Part shown: positions 12,201 through 23,500 of the stretch, one piece after another
How the letters are laid out: the number at the start of each line of letters is the position of its first letter
Numbering within the stretch: the first letter of the stretch is position 1
Assembly (NCBI GenBank): GCA_903813345.2
Contig: CAIIXF020000012.1
Location: forward strand, 14,876,020 to 14,940,019
Source of the DNA: Owenia fusiformis
Taxonomy: Eukaryota; Annelida; Polychaeta; Sabellida; Oweniidae
Direction of reading: 5' to 3'
Length of the DNA stretch: 64,000 nt
Program-made: the position numbers and the translations under genes
The notes under the pieces: model-generated
Told to the model about the DNA's origin: nothing
The model's input: only the letters and a program-made list of their open reading frames with translations
The model's database searches: none

Positions 12201-13466
12201 AGAGAGGGTCTAAATTTCAAAAGGAATCGTCAACCTGGGGATCGTCAAGAGGAATAGACAAACAGTTTTCTCCAACTCCCAGTTCGGTTGGTAGCATTTT
12301 GAAACTGTATTTAAAAAGATAATTGAATATCACTTGCCTTTCCTCCTTCAAAGGACCAAGCTTTAAAAAGCTGACTGATCTGTGCAAGAACATAACAACA
12401 ACGTTTTATCAGATCAGTCAGCCTTTGAAAGAGAAAATATTTGCTCTTTACTGCTTTATGATAATTTGGCTTATTTTAAAGTGGAGACATTTCAAATTGC
12501 CGGGGCTGATTTTTCAGGTTCTGGAAGACAGATATGTGTTCAGTACAGTGCTGGTATATATTAATTGATCAGTCGTTTAATTGGCATATTTTCTTGAATT
12601 TTAACATTTAATGTCCCAAACTCCCACAAACTGCAGAAAAGTATACACCATAAATCATATTTACCAAAATTAGTGTCTCCAAGGCTTCACACCAGCGTAT
12701 GCATTATGCATTTGTCACGAGTTTGATCTGAAATTTCCCCAAAATGAAGTAGGCTAAGGGTAGTCTCTGCCAGGTTTGTTTATTGTGGTAAGCTTGTAAG
12801 TGCTCAGAGGCAAATAATTCACGTGCGCAAAATAATCAAATAATCTGATTGGTTTAAACTTTGCTGCACATGCGCACAATGTGTGCCATGTTTTTTTCTA
12901 GTGATTTCGTTTCGTTTCATTGAGTTTCCGTTTCAGTGTAACTTCCGCAAAAATGGCTGACCATGGACAGAATTAACAGGTAAAATCACTTCAAAATTTC
13001 AAGAGAACTTTTTACCTATAATAGTGAAACTTTTGTTTTATTTGTGCATTCTATCTATCAGATAAGAGTCTCAGGGGTATGTAGGCAAATTCATTATGGT
13101 AGGAGCACTCTATTTAGTTTGAAAACGCACCCTTAATTATTAGATATCAGCACTATAATTGCGTGTATGTGTTGAGAAAGTTTTGATTTTCTCTAATCAC
13201 TACCATGCAAATGTAAGCAAATTAGCTTGCAATTTATTTTTTACCATAGCATTGTGCTCAGGACACCATGTATGATGACTGGTGCCAAAGCCCCAGAATT
13301 TGGTTCAATTTATTGTAGTTTTGACTTTTTAATTTTTTTGTAGAACATACGTCAACATATTGTCTTATTGCAATCGTTCGGATGATTTTATTGAGAAATA
13401 TATTACACTCTTACCTTCTTGAGGGGTAGAGGCACCAGCCGCGTGCCCATTCTGGCCGAAATCCAT
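234..13466 (-). CDS. RABEP1: Rabaptin-5-like Rab effector, N-terminal 380 codons (partial, 9 exons visible)
   Basis: Coding exons in transcript order: 13466-13415 (start ATG), 10494-10357, 8768-8565, 8191-8074, 7666-7552, 5911-5807, 2579-2444, 863-705, 346-234; the gene continues beyond the left edge. Every junction is GT-AG and keeps frame (380 codons; the vertebrate protein is about 860 aa). The product is almost wholly heptad-rich coiled coil. Stretches close to vertebrate rabaptin-5 include KRAKFKD near residue 50, TDLEMYVAVLNTQK in the 2444-2579 exon and WQMANDQFLESQR in the 705-863 exon. By family knowledge rabaptin-5 is a cytosolic homodimer that binds Rab5-GTP, Rab4 and the exchange factor Rabex-5 on early endosomes; the C-terminal Rab5-binding part is not in this window. 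The start MDFGQNGHAAG is chosen because its exon ends in the phase the next exon needs. A possible extra in-frame exon lies at 3392-3490. Introns hold minisatellites and transposons. Confidence 0.93.
479..645. repeat. Local duplication in rabaptin intron (about 97-bp spacing)
   Basis: Two copies of a roughly 65-bp sequence (ACTCTAAATTGTACAGA... through TCTTTCAAATTTTA) begin near 482 and 579. A diverged relative is seen at 37505-37570, so this is a dispersed repeat. No coding content. Confidence 0.6.
864..2443. other. Rabaptin intron; microsatellite and hairpin repeats only
   Basis: No exon recognised. The segment holds a GACG/GACT-type microsatellite at about 1621-1680, followed by a small hairpin (ACGAACTTCGTTCGT) at 1699-1713 and a palindromic element at 2040-2175. 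Short open frames here have no recognisable coding character. Confidence 0.5.
2040..2175. repeat. Palindromic hairpin element
   Basis: An imperfect inverted repeat: ATGATTTTAATCCACTCATGG pairs with a right arm around 2118-2160, with a loop rich in CGCTACGCTCGC. Arms carry the same words (GGATATTGATATCT, GATATC) as the palindromes at 61130-61215 and 61610-61695, so this is one dispersed fold-back family. Confidence 0.7.
2527..3018. repeat. 164-bp tandem triplication containing the 5' edge of rabaptin exon 7
   Basis: The 3' splice acceptor and first 53 bp of the exon 2444-2579, plus about 110 bp of upstream intron, occur three times with a 164-bp period. Exon-like segments end at 2579, 2743 and 2907. 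The two extra copies (2691-2743 and 2855-2907, minus strand) keep the AG acceptor and read VKELNAYLEAEKSS, but run into intron with no matching donor. They look like truncated pseudo-exons. Confidence 0.92.
3392..3490 (-). CDS. Candidate in-frame cassette exon of the rabaptin gene (33 codons)
   Basis: On the minus strand, 99 bp without stops lie between an acceptor (TTACATTTCAG, AG at 3492-3491) and a good donor (GTAAGAGG at 3391-3384). It reads PKILTSLDPLSKASV..., Ser/Asp rich, ending DLDEK. Both flanking rabaptin exons (5807-5911 and 2444-2579) meet in phase 0, and this exon is phase 0 at both ends, so it could be included or skipped without changing frame. Vertebrate rabaptin has only a few extra residues at this join as I remember it, so this is either a lineage-specific alternative exon or a decayed one. 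Its acceptor is repeated in the 36-bp array directly upstream. Confidence 0.5.
3474..3690. repeat. 36-bp minisatellite built from a splice acceptor and exon start
   Basis: About six copies of a 36-bp unit. Read on the minus strand, each better-preserved unit contains the acceptor tract TTACATTTCAG followed by codons PKIL, and translates as PKILMYVSLTFQ. The unit is a multiple of three and open, so the array is an uninterrupted reading frame. It abuts the candidate cassette exon at 3392-3490. Confidence 0.9.
4296..4915 (-). mobile_element. Deleted Tc1/mariner-like transposon with transposase C-terminal remnant
   Basis: Ends are inverted repeats of about 45 bp (CAGGGCGTCAAATAAGTCTG at the left, its complement at the right), flanked by TA on both sides (4294-4295 and 4916-4917), the target duplication of the IS630-Tc1-mariner group. 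On the minus strand, around 4700-4510, a frame reads EDQPEEKLHSRDTLLKCIKK and then LESYPRRIEAV before a stop. This resembles the C-terminal end of these transposases. The frame is broken upstream and the catalytic DDE region is missing, so it is non-autonomous. It sits in the rabaptin intron between the 5807-5911 and 2444-2579 exons. Confidence 0.85.
6066..7530. repeat. Minisatellite with about 160-bp higher-order unit, rabaptin intron 5
   Basis: About 1.45 kb of short units (core GAAGGACTGATTTCATTGG, roughly 29-30 bp) arranged in a higher-order repeat marked by GACGTAGGTTACATTAAGG-type words near 6113, 6273, 6433, 6580, 6727, 6919, 7082, 7244 and 7409. It ends about 20 bp from the splice donor of exon 7552-7666. 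Short minus-strand frames in it are repeat artefacts. Confidence 0.95.
8976..9868. mobile_element. Mariner-type fold-back element, 893 bp, no transposase
   Basis: Terminal inverted repeats start CGAGGGTTGATCCAAAAGTT and extend, with mismatches, about 280 bp inward at each end. TA flanks both ends (8974-8975, 9869-9870). The inner sequence shows no transposase frame. It lies in the rabaptin intron between the 8565-8768 and 10357-10494 exons. Confidence 0.87.
10938..11038. repeat. GC-rich palindromic MITE-like element
   Basis: Inverted repeat of about 42 bp per arm: GGTCACATTTACTCCGATTT at the left and AATCGGGCGGGCGCCGGTCA running to ATGTGACC at the right. A related half-word (TTTAGTCACATTTGCTC) occurs at 43910-43926. 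No coding capacity. Confidence 0.65.
11757..12084. repeat. GC-rich interspersed repeat (GGCGGATCTGGGGG type)
   Basis: Begins CACTGGCGGATCTGGGGG and ends near CCCAGATCTGCCCCTGGATC, giving weak inverted ends. The interior is low-complexity GGCCC/GGGCC alternating with A or T runs, strikingly unlike the surrounding AT-rich DNA. Probably a nonautonomous transposon; superfamily not determined. Confidence 0.6.
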
Positions 13467-13849
13467 TATAGATGCCTCAATATTCCAACTTTTTCAACCA
13501 AAATTTTGACATGTAAAATTTTCACCTTCCATATTGAATATCGTGACGTCATTGGATTGAGAGCTTTTTGCGCACATATATTTTCCGATAAAAACTAAGT
13601 CTAAACATTCAAATATTGAATAAATCTAACTTTAAAATGCATTACATAATATTTTAATGTTGTTTTATGATGTATTTGTCTATTTGGTACATGTAATTCC
13701 CGTATATTGAAGTTTCATATTTGCGCCAGATATTCATCAATGATATAAGCGATATTTGGTTTCTCGATATTCTCAACCAAAACAAGGGAAAATTTTAACA
13801 ACTTCAGCGGTTTTTCTCCCTTTTTACAATTGTTGTGACTGCTTGGAAG
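13467..13849. promoter_or_regulatory. Divergent promoter between rabaptin and the P450 gene
   Basis: The rabaptin start codon (13466, minus) faces the P450 gene (start 14585, plus). About 80 bp upstream of the rabaptin ATG are a perfect cAMP-response element TGACGTCA (13544-13551) and an overlapping ATTGG (inverted CCAAT box, 13551-13555), a pairing common in divergent promoters. On the plus side, GGAAG followed by GTAAGAGT gives a strong donor after 13849, which can splice to the acceptor before 14510 (ATTTACAG) to make a noncoding P450 first exon. Transcription starts are inferred. Confidence 0.6.
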
Positions 13850-14584
13850 GTAAGAGTATCTCTTTTTACTAGTTTGATTTTGTTACATCCCTGTTATTGT
13901 GGTAAAGTTCGACTTTTCAATTTTTCTCAAAAAAACATGCATTTTTAATATTTTTATGATTTTTATGGGGGGGGGGGATAGGATACATGTATAGTCTTGG
14001 TGAGGTGTAAATATTTTTGAAACAAATGTGTGATACATATTTCGGACCATATGCGTGACATAAACGGTAATCGTGTGCATATACCGAACGGATTGGTTTG
14101 CTATTTTTCGACGTTGGATTATTACAGTAGTCTATCGGCACTTCATAAAAAAGGATTTTTAAAAATATCAACATAATGCATGATTTGCGTGATATTTGAT
14201 CCCACATGCTAAATTGATGCGTGATTTCCTATTTTTCCAGCAATTGCATGACAATCACGCATAATGTGTGAGGGTTGAAAGCCATGCAGGTGTTACTGGG
14301 GGAGCGGTTTTACCAAGGGGGAAGCTTTTGCTAAGGGGGGAGCTTTTTGATAATTTTTGCAAAAAATCTGGCCACTCCCTCCGCTATGAAAGAACTCCAT
14401 AGTCTAAATTACTGGCATATAACTCAGTCTTCATATTACAAAGGATTAAAGGGAATTTGAAAGTACAGGGAATTTCTTTACCACCATCATCTCATTTTTT
14501 TATTTACAGGGGCACATTTGAAAAGAACCTCAACATGCAGTCTGTGCAGACTATGCAACAACGCTGAATTTCTGCATTGCAACC

Positions 14585-17500
14585 ATGTTGGCTGCAACAT
14601 TCATCCAGGGTCTTATGACCCCTAGATTATACATACAAGCAATATTTTGGATTGTCATCTGGACTTCAATATGGTCCCTGTTCAGGTTCCTACGTTGGAT
14701 GATACGACTGAACATAACACTGAACCAGTTTCCTCATCTGAAGAAACACTGGTGGAGGGGATCATTACCAGAAGGGGTATGTTTCAAATATGACATGTAG
14801 AAAATCATACCAGTGTAGAGGTTAGGTAAAGGGAGCATTTCAAAAGATCAATATTAGGAAATTAACTATAGGGGAGGGGGTCATGAAAAGTTAGCATTTC
14901 AACATCATTCTCGGGAATTTTATTAGTGCATGCTTTTTTTATCCAGTGCACTTTTGGTATGAAAAAAGAAAGAATGTGAACACAACAAAGTCCCCTTACC
15001 TATTACTACTATACAAGAGAGACATACTGTGATTTAATATCTAAAACAGGCTCATTTTTGAGTAATGCACAAAGGACAATACTACAAAAGCACATAGCAA
15101 AATTCCAGATTGTATGACATTATAATGAAACAAAATCTTTAACTGTTTTCTTTTAAATTGTAGTTCTCTGGTTTGGACCATAAGTTCCTTCTACATTGTC
15201 TTGAGATGACAAAACTTCATAAGACAGCCTATAGTGAATGGTATCGTCCATTTCTAGGAGCCGTGATTGTATGTCATCCAGACACCGCCAAAGTGGTACT
15301 CAAACATTCACATGGAAAGGCACCAAACTATAGGCGATTCTTAGTGGATTGGTTGGGTGAGTCAGGAACATAAAGAAGTGGGTCAAACTATGAAATAAGA
15401 GTTAAAAGATTATGTTAAATACTGAACTTTGTTTTCACACTTCAATTGAAAATATTGTTGTTACCATTTATTTTCCACTTTAAATTGCATCCCCCTTCCT
15501 CCCCTTATATACTTTAAATTGCATCCCCCTTCCTTCCCTTATATACTTTAAATTGCATCCCCCTTCCTCCCCTTATATACTTTAAATTGCATCCCCCTTC
15601 CTCCCCTTATATACTTTAAATTGCATCCCCCTTCCTCCCTTATATACTTTAAATTGCATCCCCCTTCCTTCCCTTATATACTTTAAATTGCATCCCCCTT
15701 CCTCCCTTATATACTTTAAATTGCATCCCCCTTCCTTCCCTTATATACTTTAAATTGCATCCCCCTTTCTCCCCTTATATACTTCAACTTGGGGTGTCTT
15801 GGGGATAAGAGAGTGACTGGAGCATGAAGTAAAACTATGTTTACCATTTGTACATTTTATTAACAGGGGATGGTCTACTGATCAGTTCAGGGCCTAAATG
15901 GTTTCGTAACAGACGCCTATTGACTCCAGCCTTCCATTTCCATATACTCAAAGAGTACACTACAGTTTTTAACAAAGCTGCTGTAAGACTCCTTGTAAGT
16001 TTCTTGATAGGACATATCGCCTACTTTGTTTTGTATTTCATCCATAAACACTGTACTATTACAAAATGTTCGTAAATAAACTTTAATTGATACATGATTG
16101 GCTCATGCACTCGGCTCCAAATCATCAATGACTCAATTATATTTCGTTGAGTTTATGATTAACCTGAAATTAACTACCATATATGCTTTCAGGACAAATT
16201 AGAGCCAACTGCACAGAAAGGTGGAACATTTGATGTGTTCAGTACGCTTAGCCCTATCACCCTAGATGTTATACTAAAGTGTGCATTCTCCAGTGATTTT
16301 GAAACAGATACAAAGTAAGACGCAAATTATAAGTTAACATATTTGAGAAGCCTTGGATCAGTTCATTTTTTTTTTCTTTTTTATTCGGTAATTTATTTAT
16401 TTTTTACAAAAGATGGCTTGCCAATCGCCAAATTGCATTATAGGCCAAGCATATTAAAGGCATAAGGAAAAAATGAAAGGTCTGCCAAAGTGTTAAAAGA
16501 CTCACTCCTTCAGTTTTGCAAACATGATAGTCAGGGTTTGCCACTTTTCCCAAAAAATTATTGCCAGGAATTAATTTTCAAATAATTATTTCTTATTTAA
16601 CCCAATAGTCAGAATATTTTCCTTTATCCTATGCCAAGTAGAGGGAGATAAGTTGGTAAGATATATCCCGTATCCTGATTTTGAGGTTTCCATATCCAGA
16701 ACCTCCATATCTCCTGCCATATCTCCCGCTTCGGTGCATATCTTCCCGCTTCTGGTGCATATCTTCACGCTTCCGGTAATGCAATAAAATGACTTTGCAT
16801 ATGAACGATTTGTTTATTTTTACACCTTGTACTATTGAAATGGCCATATGCCCCTGAAAACTCTACTTGGTATAGGATAAAGCAGTTATGTACGGTCGGT
16901 TTGGATATTGGGTTCATCCCTCGTGAGATATGCACATCTACCTTCGGTCCCTACGGTCCCTCAGGTAGATATGCATATCTCCCTCTGGATAAACCCCATA
17001 TCCAAAACCTCCCAGTACATAGCCCTTATTTAAATCGCTTATTGAGCTATATTTACTTTCAGAATGAGGCACCCATATGTGAAGGGAGTGTACAGGTTGG
17101 GTCATCTATGGAACAAGAGATGGAGTCTAAAGTAAGCATCTTTGTAGACATAATTATGGCGCACCCTGTATATTATGGCTAATTGTTCGAATCGCTCTGA
17201 TAATACGATCAGATATAAATCAATTGTTTTAAATACATGTCTAATGTCGCAGCAGTGGATAATGGTTCAAATACATAATATACAGACATTCCATCCACCA
17301 ATCCCTTAACTTTATAAAAGTGCATTATTCCCGTTGGTTTAAGGAATAAATAATGATAGGCCATTCAATATGGTGAAATTCAGCACGAGTTGGACAGAAT
17401 GTTGTACAAAGCACGAACCGAAGGTGAGTGCATTTGTACTAACATTCTGTCCAACGAGTGCTGGATTTCACCATATTGAATGGCCTATCATTATTTATTC

Positions 17501-20500
17501 CGATTCAAACATAAAAATTAGTAAAAGCCGTGTCTGTGGAACGGGCATGAAGGAAGAACACGCATGCTGTCAAGATTCTGAAGTCGGCCGGAAACCTTTT
17601 AGAATTTGTGTGGGCTGTTCTATTTTACTCCCCGTTTTAAATAAGACTAGTTCACCGACTGCAAACTTGAAGTCAGCCATAGTTAAATAGTTACAGTAGT
17701 TACGGAGGGAGTAAAAAAGAACAGCTATCCCAGGACAGAGCCCCAGATGTGCAGCTGAGATGTGACGTCACTCAAAACAATGCAAATTGCAGATTGAATA
17801 GAGCATGGTCGTGCATCTATGGAGAATTAGAGAACGTTCTATATTGGCTATGCTGCATTCTGATTGGTTGAGAAATTCGAATAGAGCACGGTCATGTTTG
17901 AATTGTTATCGAACATCATTTTCAAGAAAGAAAATAACTCCATGGTTTACGACAGTATACCCATCTTTATTACAGGAATTATCTCATTATGCTAGTGCCT
18001 TTTCTTTACGAGCATACATCGGACGGAGCTGAGTTCTATCAACTATGTGACTACGTACATAGAGAGGCTGATTGTATCATTAACCGTAGGAAGAAAGAAC
18101 TGGTATGTATTAATTTTTTTTTTTTTTTTTTATATTGTATTTCTTTATTTCAAATTATTACAATAAATACAAATACATTAGCGGCTTTGTAAGGTACATT
18201 ATAAGCCACTTTTAGGATGATGATTCACAAAACTAGGTCTGCAAATGATCTGATAGTTATGATAATAGGTCACTAGACCTATGTATCAATTAAGTTGTCC
18301 ATGAGCTAATTGGATCAAATGCAGTGAAACTTGTATATACCTGGTATACTAAATACTTACATCTCTCCAACCTGAACACCTCTCAATGTGAACACTTTTG
18401 TCTGTCCATGGTCTGTTATCTCCCATTGGCTCACAAGATTAAAAAACCTTGAAATGTGAACACCTGTTAATCTGAACACTTTTTGGTGGTCTCTGTAGTG
18501 TTCAGATTAGATGGGTTTTACTGCAGTAGATATGAATATTTAACAATTCCTTATATTGTATGTTCGATAGGACTACAATAATTATATAGTAAAATCTATC
18601 TCATTGTAACCCTTCGGAACACCTCTCTTTATAGAACTGGTCATTTGACTGACATGTTATGAACCCTGTCTGGAAGGAGCACCTGTTTATAAGGAACAAT
18701 TTTCATGAGTATAGAGGGTTTATCATATGTATACATACTATACAGGTTATGCACAGCATTTTGCTTCCATGTTAATCGGTACTCACTGCTGCATGTATGC
18801 ATATTATGCAATAGCGCAGATCCTGCCTTTTGGTTTCCCTAAATGTAAATGTTTTCTTGTTTCCAGCTAACTGGTAATCCACTGAAGAAAAAGCACCTAG
18901 ACTTCTTAGATATACTACTCATGGCAAAGGTATGAACAATATTACTAACTGAAAAGTAAAAATATTTAGGATTTAATGTAGGCTTTTTAGATAAATCCTC
19001 ATCCCATGATAAGAATGCTTGTAGGAGAATTTCAAAGAGATGATTATGCTGAATAAACTAAAATTACTCTGAACTCTAGAACTGTGCTCTTTGGTGTGTG
19101 TTTTTTTCTCAGGATGAGAATAGTGCTGAATAAAGTGTTGCTCTTTCATGATAAGAATGGCGCTGAAAAAACTGTTTCTCTTTCAGGATGAAAACTATGC
19201 TGAATAAAGTGTCGCTTTTTTAGGAATAGAATTGTGCTAAATAATTTGGCACCCTAATTACTTATTACCCTTTCAGGATGAGAATGATGCTGAATAAATT
19301 GTTGCTCTTTCATCCTCAAGATGAGAATGGTGCTAAACAATTTGGCACCCTAATAACTTATTGGCCTTTCAGGATGAGAATGGTATAGGTCTTACAACTA
19401 AAGAAATCAGGGCTGAAGTTGATACATTCATGTTGGCAGGTACACTACGCATATAAGCTTGCTCTACAACTTGAATATTAGTGGTGATATTGGTGAACCA
19501 TTTGGTCTGGCAAAAGGGAACCAACCTTAAATAGAAAAATTAATGTGATGGTCCCTGTAATTGTGACCAGTATATGTTCAGGGATGTAACAAGGTCTGAA
19601 AATGGACGAGGCAACTTTTATTGGAGATTACCCTCTTGAATCCCAGGCTCTAAAATTGGTTGGAACCAGAGATTCTTTCATTTTTGCCACCTTTTGACAT
19701 TTTACTACATACCTTTACAACTTTAGATCCTCAACTTGGTAAAATTAGACGTCAGAGATCATTTTAAAACATTTTTTGTGTAAATTGGATGAAAATTGTA
19801 CAAATAAGAGCAATTTTAGTGAACAATTTTGTGACAGATTTTCTCGTCACTCTGGGTTTCAAAGTCATTTCTGAGAAATTTCGTCACTCCAGGTAGCCAA
19901 GAGGTTAATATTGTTTTCATATACAGGGTGGGCCAAAAAAAACACCCCCCCCCCTAGCCAATATTCATGATAAATATTCATTTTTGAACGTGTGCACCAA
20001 CAATGATATATCATTTTAAAGATAATTTAATTTGCAACAAAATGATATATTATAGAACAATTTTCAACAACCCTGGCTCGAGATATAACAATTTATGTGA
20101 CATGGGGGTCAAAAAACACCTTTTCAATTTTTATCGATTTTGCGAAGAATAGCCTATTTGTACCAAATTTTACTGTTCATTTAAAAATTCCAACATTGTC
20201 ATGAGTCTTTCATAATTGGATATTATATATTGTTTTCATTCAGTTTTTGAACCATGCATGCTCAATAAACATGTGTATGCTTATAAAACAAATTAATTTC
20301 TTCTCCAGTCTGTTCAAATATGGCTCAATAGACCTACCCCCGGACCCATCCTCTGATCAGATTATTCGCTAAAAGACGCGAAAGCCATTGGTATAATTGA
20401 TGGATCTCTGCGGAAGTCCACATCCCTGATAGGCTTGTGATCTTCATAGACCAACTGATCCAAATGCCCAAAAACATGTGAAAGAAATTTCATTTTCTGA

Positions 20501-23500
20501 TAGGAAAATGCTTCATCACATAGGTCCAATACTACCCTGGAGTTTTTGGAGATTCGAAATGACACCATCTCTAGCCCGGACAAATGACTTACTGACAGTC
20601 CCGATGCCAATAATGTTGATTACCATACCTGGGGGCATCTAGAACAGTTGGTATTTAAAGATACCCAACCTATCAGGGATGTAAAGGAACTAAAAGAAAG
20701 AATAACTAGCAGTTGAATGGTACTTCCGCATACATCCATCAATTATGCCATCAACCAATGGTTTCCGCGTCTTAAGCGAATAATCTGATCAGAGGATTGG
20801 TCCGGGGGGTGGGTCTATTGAGCCATATTTGGACAGACTGGAGAATAAATTAATTTGTTTTATAAGCATACAGATGTTTATTGAGCATACATGGTTCAAA
20901 AACTGAATGAAAACAATATATAATATCCAATTATGAGAGACTCATGACAATGTTGCAATATTTAAATGAACAGTAAAATTTGGTAGAGAGAGGCTATTCT
21001 TCGCAAAATCAATGAAAATTGAAAAGGTGTTTTTTTACCCCTATGTCACATAATTGGTTATATTTCTATATGGGGTTGTTGAAAATGGTGCTATTATATA
21101 TCATTTTGTTGCAAATTAAATTTTCTTTAAGATGATATATCATTGTTGGTGTACATGTTAAAAAATAAATATTTATCAGGAATAATGGCTAGGGGGTGGT
21201 TTTTTTTGGCCCACCCTGTAGTTTTTGTGAGTTTGCCTCGCTTGCCTCATGCATGACTACACCCATGATGTTGGCTAAAAATGGCATTTGATTAACTAAC
21301 ATAAATGATTTGTTCCCCATTTTAAAGTTTAGCCCCCCTTTCTGATCACTGATGGTCACTAATTAGACTCTGAATAACTGGTGTTATTTATGGTGTCTGA
21401 GAATGCTACTAGCTATGCAATGTAGTGCCATGTCCATATGAAAATTTAGGGGTCATGTTTCAAATGAAAAATATTGGAATCAGCTACCATTATTGAATAC
21501 TGTATAGAAATTCAAACAAAGAGAGAGAGTTCAAACAAAAATTATGAAAATTGGCTTGTCAGAGGTCACCATGCTTGAATGTGATTTTTGTAATTTCTAT
21601 ACAGTTGTGTTGACTTAACATGCCTGTTTACTAATCCTCATCTTTTCCTTGGTGTTCTACACTATTTTGCAATTTAAAACATGTTACCAGAATTTTTTCA
21701 TGGAATTACAGCTATTGCTTGATCCAGGCTTTTGCGCTTTTCATTATATAGGATTTTCTATTGTGGACTACATATAGTGATTTATCATTCATTTTTAATT
21801 ATTGCCTACATGTATATAGCAATGTTTTGACTATGATGAAGTAAACTTTAAGTTGTGCCTTATGCCTAGAATAAGTTGTAGTATAAAGTACTTTCATTTT
21901 TGTGTGTGAAATTTTGATTTAGTGAAATTGACATACTGTTAAAATTGTGTACATGGAACACCCTTTATACTGGTCAAAACAGTATGTAGATGGGTGATCC
22001 ATACAGAAAAGTACATGTAAGCAGTTAATGCTGTCATTTAAAACTAATGTGCACAACCTGTATGACCGAAGACCTCTCTTAGCTGAACACCTTGTTATGT
22101 GAACACTTTTTGATATACCATTGACTTCTCTGTACAATGACCTTGAAATGTGAACACCTGTCAATCTGAATGCTTTTAGCTTATCCCAGTGGCATTTTGA
22201 TGAGACATGTTGTACTGAACACTTTTTGATATACCATAGACTTCTCTGTTCAATAAACTTGAAATGAGAACACCTGCCAATCTGAATGCTTTTAGTTTAT
22301 CCCAGTGGCATTTTGATGAGACATGTTGTACTGTACATTTGTGACTATGTTGTAGGACATGATACAACAGGGGCTGCTATTTCATGGACCATGTATGCTC
22401 TAGCCAAATATCCAGAATATCAAGAAAAAGTTCGCAATGAGGTTGATGCCATATTGGAGGACACGGGTGGTGCCTTAGAATGGTATGTTATATTTAAAAC
22501 TAACTTGAATCTGAGATTTTCCAGTTATTTTTTCCATTTTGTCTTGGTTTTGATTATCTCATCAAAAGAAGTTCGGGGGATATAGAGAACAGCACTTTCC
22601 ATCTGTACTCTGTCTCTGCCTGTCTGGGCAATTACTCAAATACCAATGGCCCAATATCATGATATCATTTATATTATATTTGCCTCATATAAGTACAAGT
22701 TTTGTTCGAAAGCTGATTTTCAAAATGGCCACCAGTTTCATAATGGCAGCCATTTTAGTGTCAATTTTACAGTATTCTAGTTACAGCATATAAAACTGTA
22801 ATATTAATATGTTTTAAAAGCAAAAGACTATGTACAGGATATCGGTTAATTTGAAAATTTAATTTGGCTAGTGAGAGGCCATTTTTATGTCACCACCAAA
22901 AGTGGTGACATATTGTTATGGTCTCCGTTTTTTTTGCGACGGCGTCCGGCGGTTGGCGTCCGGCGGTTGGCGTCCGGCGTCTGTAACAATTTCTTACAAC
23001 TTCCTATAACTTAACACAATTTCTTACAACTTCCTATAACTTAACAAATACTGTTTAGACTGACTTCAATTTTTTTCTAAATCATCTACATGTTCTCAGA
23101 AGTTCAAATCTGACTTTAGATTTGACTTTTGACCTTCAATGACCTTCTCAAGGTCAAAAAGGTCTGTTTTCAACTTGCTTCAAATTGACTAAATTTTTTT
23201 TCCAAAATCATCTACGTGTTCTCAGAAATTCAAATCTGACTTAAGATTTGACTTAAGATTTGACATTTGACCTTCTCAAGGTCAAAAAAGGTCAAAAAGG
23301 TCTGTTTTCAACTTGCTTCAAATTGACTAAAAAAAATTTTCAAAATCATCTACATGTTCTCAGAAATTCAAATCTGACTTTAGATTTGACATTTGACCTT
23401 CAAATCTGACTTTAGATTTGACATTTGACCTTCAATGACCTTCTCAAGGTCAAAAAAGGTCAAAAAGGTCTGTTTTCAACTTGCTTCAAATTGACTAAAT

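Larger units (their letters stand above)
10495..13414. other. Rabaptin intron 1
   Basis: Nothing coding recognised on the rabaptin strand. Contains a GC-rich palindrome (10938-11038) and a G/C-rich repeat (11757-12084). Near 12945-12982 on the plus strand there is a promoter-like cluster: ACTTCCG (ETS-like), AAAATGGC (YY1-like), a seven-codon frame MADHGQN, and a possible donor GTAAAAT. This could be a distal noncoding exon of the P450 gene, but there is no direct support. Confidence 0.4.

Noticed and set aside
16586-17690. Several frames of 60-115 codons near P450 exons 4-6
   Set aside because: They overlap palindromic elements or the real exon 5 in the wrong frame.
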